Of a stretch of DNA of 46,411 nucleotides, positions 44,350 through 46,411 are shown one piece after another. This DNA comes from an uncultured Granulosicoccaceae bacterium. Its GTDB lineage: Bacteria; Pseudomonadota; Gammaproteobacteria; Granulosicoccales; Granulosicoccaceae. Within the stretch, counting starts at the first letter, position 1, and every line of letters starts with the position of its first letter. The stretch covers positions 1 through 46,411 of the forward strand of contig CALFCF010000026.1 in assembly GCA_937951345.1 (NCBI GenBank). Direction: 5' to 3'. Under the pieces are notes generated by a model. That model ran no database searches and was not told where the DNA came from. It saw nothing but the letters and a program-made list of their open reading frames with translations. Both the position numbers and the translations under genes were made by a program.

Positions 44350-44481
44350 ATTCTGGTTCAACGTGAACACCCGTTCCGGTTTATTGTGAACACCTGTTCT
44401 GGTTTGAACGTGAACACTTTCGGTTAATTTCCGGAATCACTGTTCACGTTCCCGGAATCGGTGTTCACGTTGAACCAGAAT
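44350..44481. repeat. Terminal repeat array of the IS21 element
   Basis: Three direct copies begin at 44363, 44386 and 44410 (GTGAACAC...), followed by inverted copies at 44431-44448 and 44452-44468. The outermost 21 bases (44350-44370) are a perfect inverted match to 44461-44481. IS21 elements carry multiple transposase-binding repeats at their ends, which this fits. Confidence 0.85.
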
Positions 44482-44544
44482 CATCTCCAACGCATTGTTT
44501 TTTAATCTCTTTTGGTATCGTCGCCCCTTTTTCAAGGGGGTTCG

Positions 44545-46086
44545 ATGCCAGCTCAGAGGATTGCAATGCGAAATATCAGAGAAGTGCTTCGATTAAGACT
44601 GTCAGCAGAACTATCATTACGTCAAATCAGCAGCAGCACCAAGCTCAGTGTGGGTGCGATTCAAAAACTCACCAAACAGGCTGAAGTGCTGGGACTGGGT
44701 TGGCCATTACCGGCCGAGCTCGACGACACGCAGCTGGCGCAACTGTTTTACCCCCAGGCCGATACCGGTCTCTCCCCGCGCCGGGAAGTGCCTGACTGGA
44801 CGGTTGTTCATCAGGAACTCAAGCGCAAGGGAATGACAAAGCAGCTGTTGTGGCAAGAATATACCGAACGGTTTCCGAATCGCTGCTACAGCTACTCCCA
44901 GTTCTGCGATCGTTATCGACATTGGTGCGGGCAGCAGCGGCGTTCAATGCGCCAGCTTCACAAGGCCGGTGAGAAAACGTTCATTGACTATGCGGGTCTC
45001 ACGGTGCCTGTGGTCAATGCACACACCGGTGAAATCTCTAACGCCCAGATCTTTGTTGCCGTGCTCGGTGCCAGCAATTATACGTTTGTAGAAGCCACAG
45101 CCTCACAGTCCTTGCCCGATTGGCTGCAAAGCCACGTCCGCATGTTCGCGTTCTTTGGCGGTTGCAGTGAACTGTTGGTGCCGGACAACCTGCGCAGTGG
45201 CGTGAGTAAAGCCTGCCGCTATGATCCGCAACTCAATCCTGCCTACCACCAACTGGCAGCGCACTATGGTGTGGCTGTCATGCCGGCACGCCCCTACAAA
45301 CCCAAAGATAAATCAAAGGCTGAAAATGCCGTATTGGTTGTGGAGCGCTGGATACTGATGCGGCTTCGACACCAGACGTTCTTCTCGCTCGGGGAGCTTA
45401 ACTACTGCATTGCAGTACTGCTGAAGGAGCTCAATAGCAAACCGTTCAAGCAACTCCCGGGGTGTCGCCGCGATGCTTTTGAGAAGCTCGATAGACCAGC
45501 ATTACAGCCGCTGCCTTCCCAACCCTACCGGTATGTGGAGATCAAGACCGTCAAGGTCAATATCGATTACCACGTGCAGTATCAGCAACACCATTACTCG
45601 GTGCCTCACCAGTATGTCGGAGAAAAGCTCGAGCTCCATGCGGCCGATACGCTGCTGCAGATCTACTTCCGCCAGACACTGGTGGCGACCCATCCGAGAA
45701 AATACCACGCCGGTATGACAACCGTTCCGGGCCATATGCCAAAACGCCACAGCCAGCACCAGCAGTGGACACCGGGCCGCCTTAAACAATGGGCTTCCTC
45801 TATCGGGGACAACACTCTGCAGTGGGTCAGTTGGCAACTGCGCAGCAAAGATCACCCTGAACAGGCCTATCGGGTGTGCCTGGGGTTGTTGAACTTAAGC
45901 CGCGCCTATCCGGGCACGCGCCTGGATGCGGCCTGCAAACTGGCCAATCACGAAAAACTGTATCGGCTCAAACACATTAAATCCATTCTCAACACCAACC
46001 GCGATCAACTACCCGAACAGCTTGAACTGAGCACCACACTGCCGCAGGAACATGAAAATATCCGCGGCCCCAACAGCTTCCACTGA
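44545..46086 (+). CDS. istA: IS21-family transposase IstA
   Basis: About 513 residues from ATG 44545, which has AAGGGGG four bases upstream; the longer frame to 44512 is less likely. The N-terminal helix-turn-helix (ELSLRQISSSTKLSVGAIQK) is followed by the rve/DDE integrase core: first Asp in TFIDYAGLTVPV, second Asp in LLVPDNLRSGV, Glu in KSKAENAVLVVERW. The C-terminal domain (VKVNIDYHVQYQQHHYSVP) is typical. The protein looks intact, so the element may be active if istB and the right end are also intact. The istB start follows after 11 bases. Confidence 0.95.
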   Translation: MPAQRIAMRNIREVLRLRLSAELSLRQISSSTKLSVGAIQKLTKQAEVLGLGWPLPAELDDTQLAQLFYPQADTGLSPRREVPDWTVVHQELKRKGMTKQLLWQEYTERFPNRCYSYSQFCDRYRHWCGQQRRSMRQLHKAGEKTFIDYAGLTVPVVNAHTGEISNAQIFVAVLGASNYTFVEATASQSLPDWLQSHVRMFAFFGGCSELLVPDNLRSGVSKACRYDPQLNPAYHQLAAHYGVAVMPARPYKPKDKSKAENAVLVVERWILMRLRHQTFFSLGELNYCIAVLLKELNSKPFKQLPGCRRDAFEKLDRPALQPLPSQPYRYVEIKTVKVNIDYHVQYQQHHYSVPHQYVGEKLELHAADTLLQIYFRQTLVATHPRKYHAGMTTVPGHMPKRHSQHQQWTPGRLKQWASSIGDNTLQWVSWQLRSKDHPEQAYRVCLGLLNLSRAYPGTRLDAACKLANHEKLYRLKHIKSILNTNRDQLPEQLELSTTLPQEHENIRGPNSFH

Positions 46087-46097
46087 GAGACTACCTG

Positions 46098-46411
46098 ATG
46101 ACAACACAAACCGTAAACCAATTACGTGAACTGCGACTGAGCGCCATGGCCAGCGCCTACGAACAACAGCTGGAACAGGTCAATACGTTCCAGTCGCTGT
46201 CCTTTAGCGAACGACTGACGCTGCTGCTTGACCATGAACTGCTGATGCGTGACAACCGCAAACAGGAACGACTGGTACGCCAGGCCAGGTTTAAACTCAA
46301 CGCCACCGTGCAGGAGATCGACTACTCACACCCACGCAATATACAGAAAAAACATATCGCACAACTCGCCACCGGTGACTGGTTAGCGCGTTACCAGAAT
46401 CTGTTGATTAC
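46098..46411 (+). CDS. istB: IS21-family helper ATPase IstB (partial)
   Basis: The first ~104 residues of IstB, running off the window. It begins MTTQTVNQLRELRLSAMASA and contains SLSFSERLTLLLDHELLMRDNRKQERL and then IDYSHPRNI, typical of the IstB N-terminus. The AAA+ Walker motifs would follow beyond the edge. It is coupled to istA (11 bases apart). Confidence 0.93.
   Translation, partial: MTTQTVNQLRELRLSAMASAYEQQLEQVNTFQSLSFSERLTLLLDHELLMRDNRKQERLVRQARFKLNATVQEIDYSHPRNIQKKHIAQLATGDWLARYQNLLI

Larger units (their letters stand above)
44350..46411 (+). mobile_element. IS21-family insertion sequence, left end to window edge
   Basis: Contains istA and the start of istB in the usual order. Its left end carries several copies of a ~18-bp motif (GTGAACACC-n-n-TTC-n-GG) in both orientations. 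Its right end lies outside the window, so target duplications cannot be checked. It interrupts the probable 2OG oxygenase gene. Confidence 0.85.

Overview
The window looks like a chromosomal segment of a free-living, probably marine, gammaproteobacterium. I infer this from the gene content: choline-sulfatase, an Aap-type amino-acid ABC transporter, CHRD and LruC surface proteins, a DUF4377 lipoprotein and a bacterial Rab-like GTPase module. A relative of Granulosicoccus is a guess, not a demonstration. I saw no rRNA, tRNA or CRISPR array.

Region 1 (1-17.4 kb) is dominated by signalling. Five response regulators lie here and only one carries a DNA-binding domain; another has Glu in place of the phosphoacceptor Asp. 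At the centre (3143-11250) is a co-directional, partly overlapping cluster: a coiled-coil protein, a membrane-anchored OmpA-associated protein, a Rab-like small GTPase, a short regulator with an in-frame TAG, a 1539-residue CheB-CheR-PAS-GAF-histidine kinase fusion, and an Rcp1-like receiver. It reads as a self-contained GTPase/phosphorelay system and is the best candidate for an undescribed system. Downstream (12.2-15.2 kb) is a sparse zone with remnants of an RHS-repeat gene and an IS66 transposase, two pairs of small peptides with good ribosome-binding sites, and a DUF4377 lipoprotein. A LysM/FecR envelope protein and another receiver follow.

Region 2 (17.4-21.4 kb) holds a molybdenum hydroxylase of the isoquinoline/aldehyde oxidoreductase type: a [2Fe-2S] subunit, a Tat-exported molybdopterin subunit and a di-haem cytochrome c. 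A MerR regulator is divergent, with a 20-bp dyad in the shared promoter region. A MITE-like element abuts the merR stop codon.

Region 3 (21.8-30.3 kb) is a catabolic block: an FAD amine/amino-acid oxidase, an Aap-like ABC transporter, a divergent enolase-superfamily enzyme, and a convergent choline-sulfatase. Region 4 (30.4-37.1 kb) holds a decayed CHRD gene, an intact four-CHRD secreted protein, a strong bidirectional terminator and a LruC/DUF4114 lipoprotein. The decayed copy is a mosaic that carries a 48-bp piece matching the LruC gene. Region 5 (37.5-44.4 kb) has a sulfatase pseudogene, a carnitine/hydroxyacyl-CoA dehydrogenase-like enzyme, a TPR protein, and a LysR regulator divergent from a CmcJ-family oxygenase gene broken by an in-frame TGA. 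An SDR and the N-terminal part of a probable 2OG oxygenase follow. That last gene is cut off by an IS21-family element (istA, partial istB) that runs off the right edge.

A related 19-bp motif stands at 21775 and 40974 in the same orientation, bracketing regions 3 to 5.
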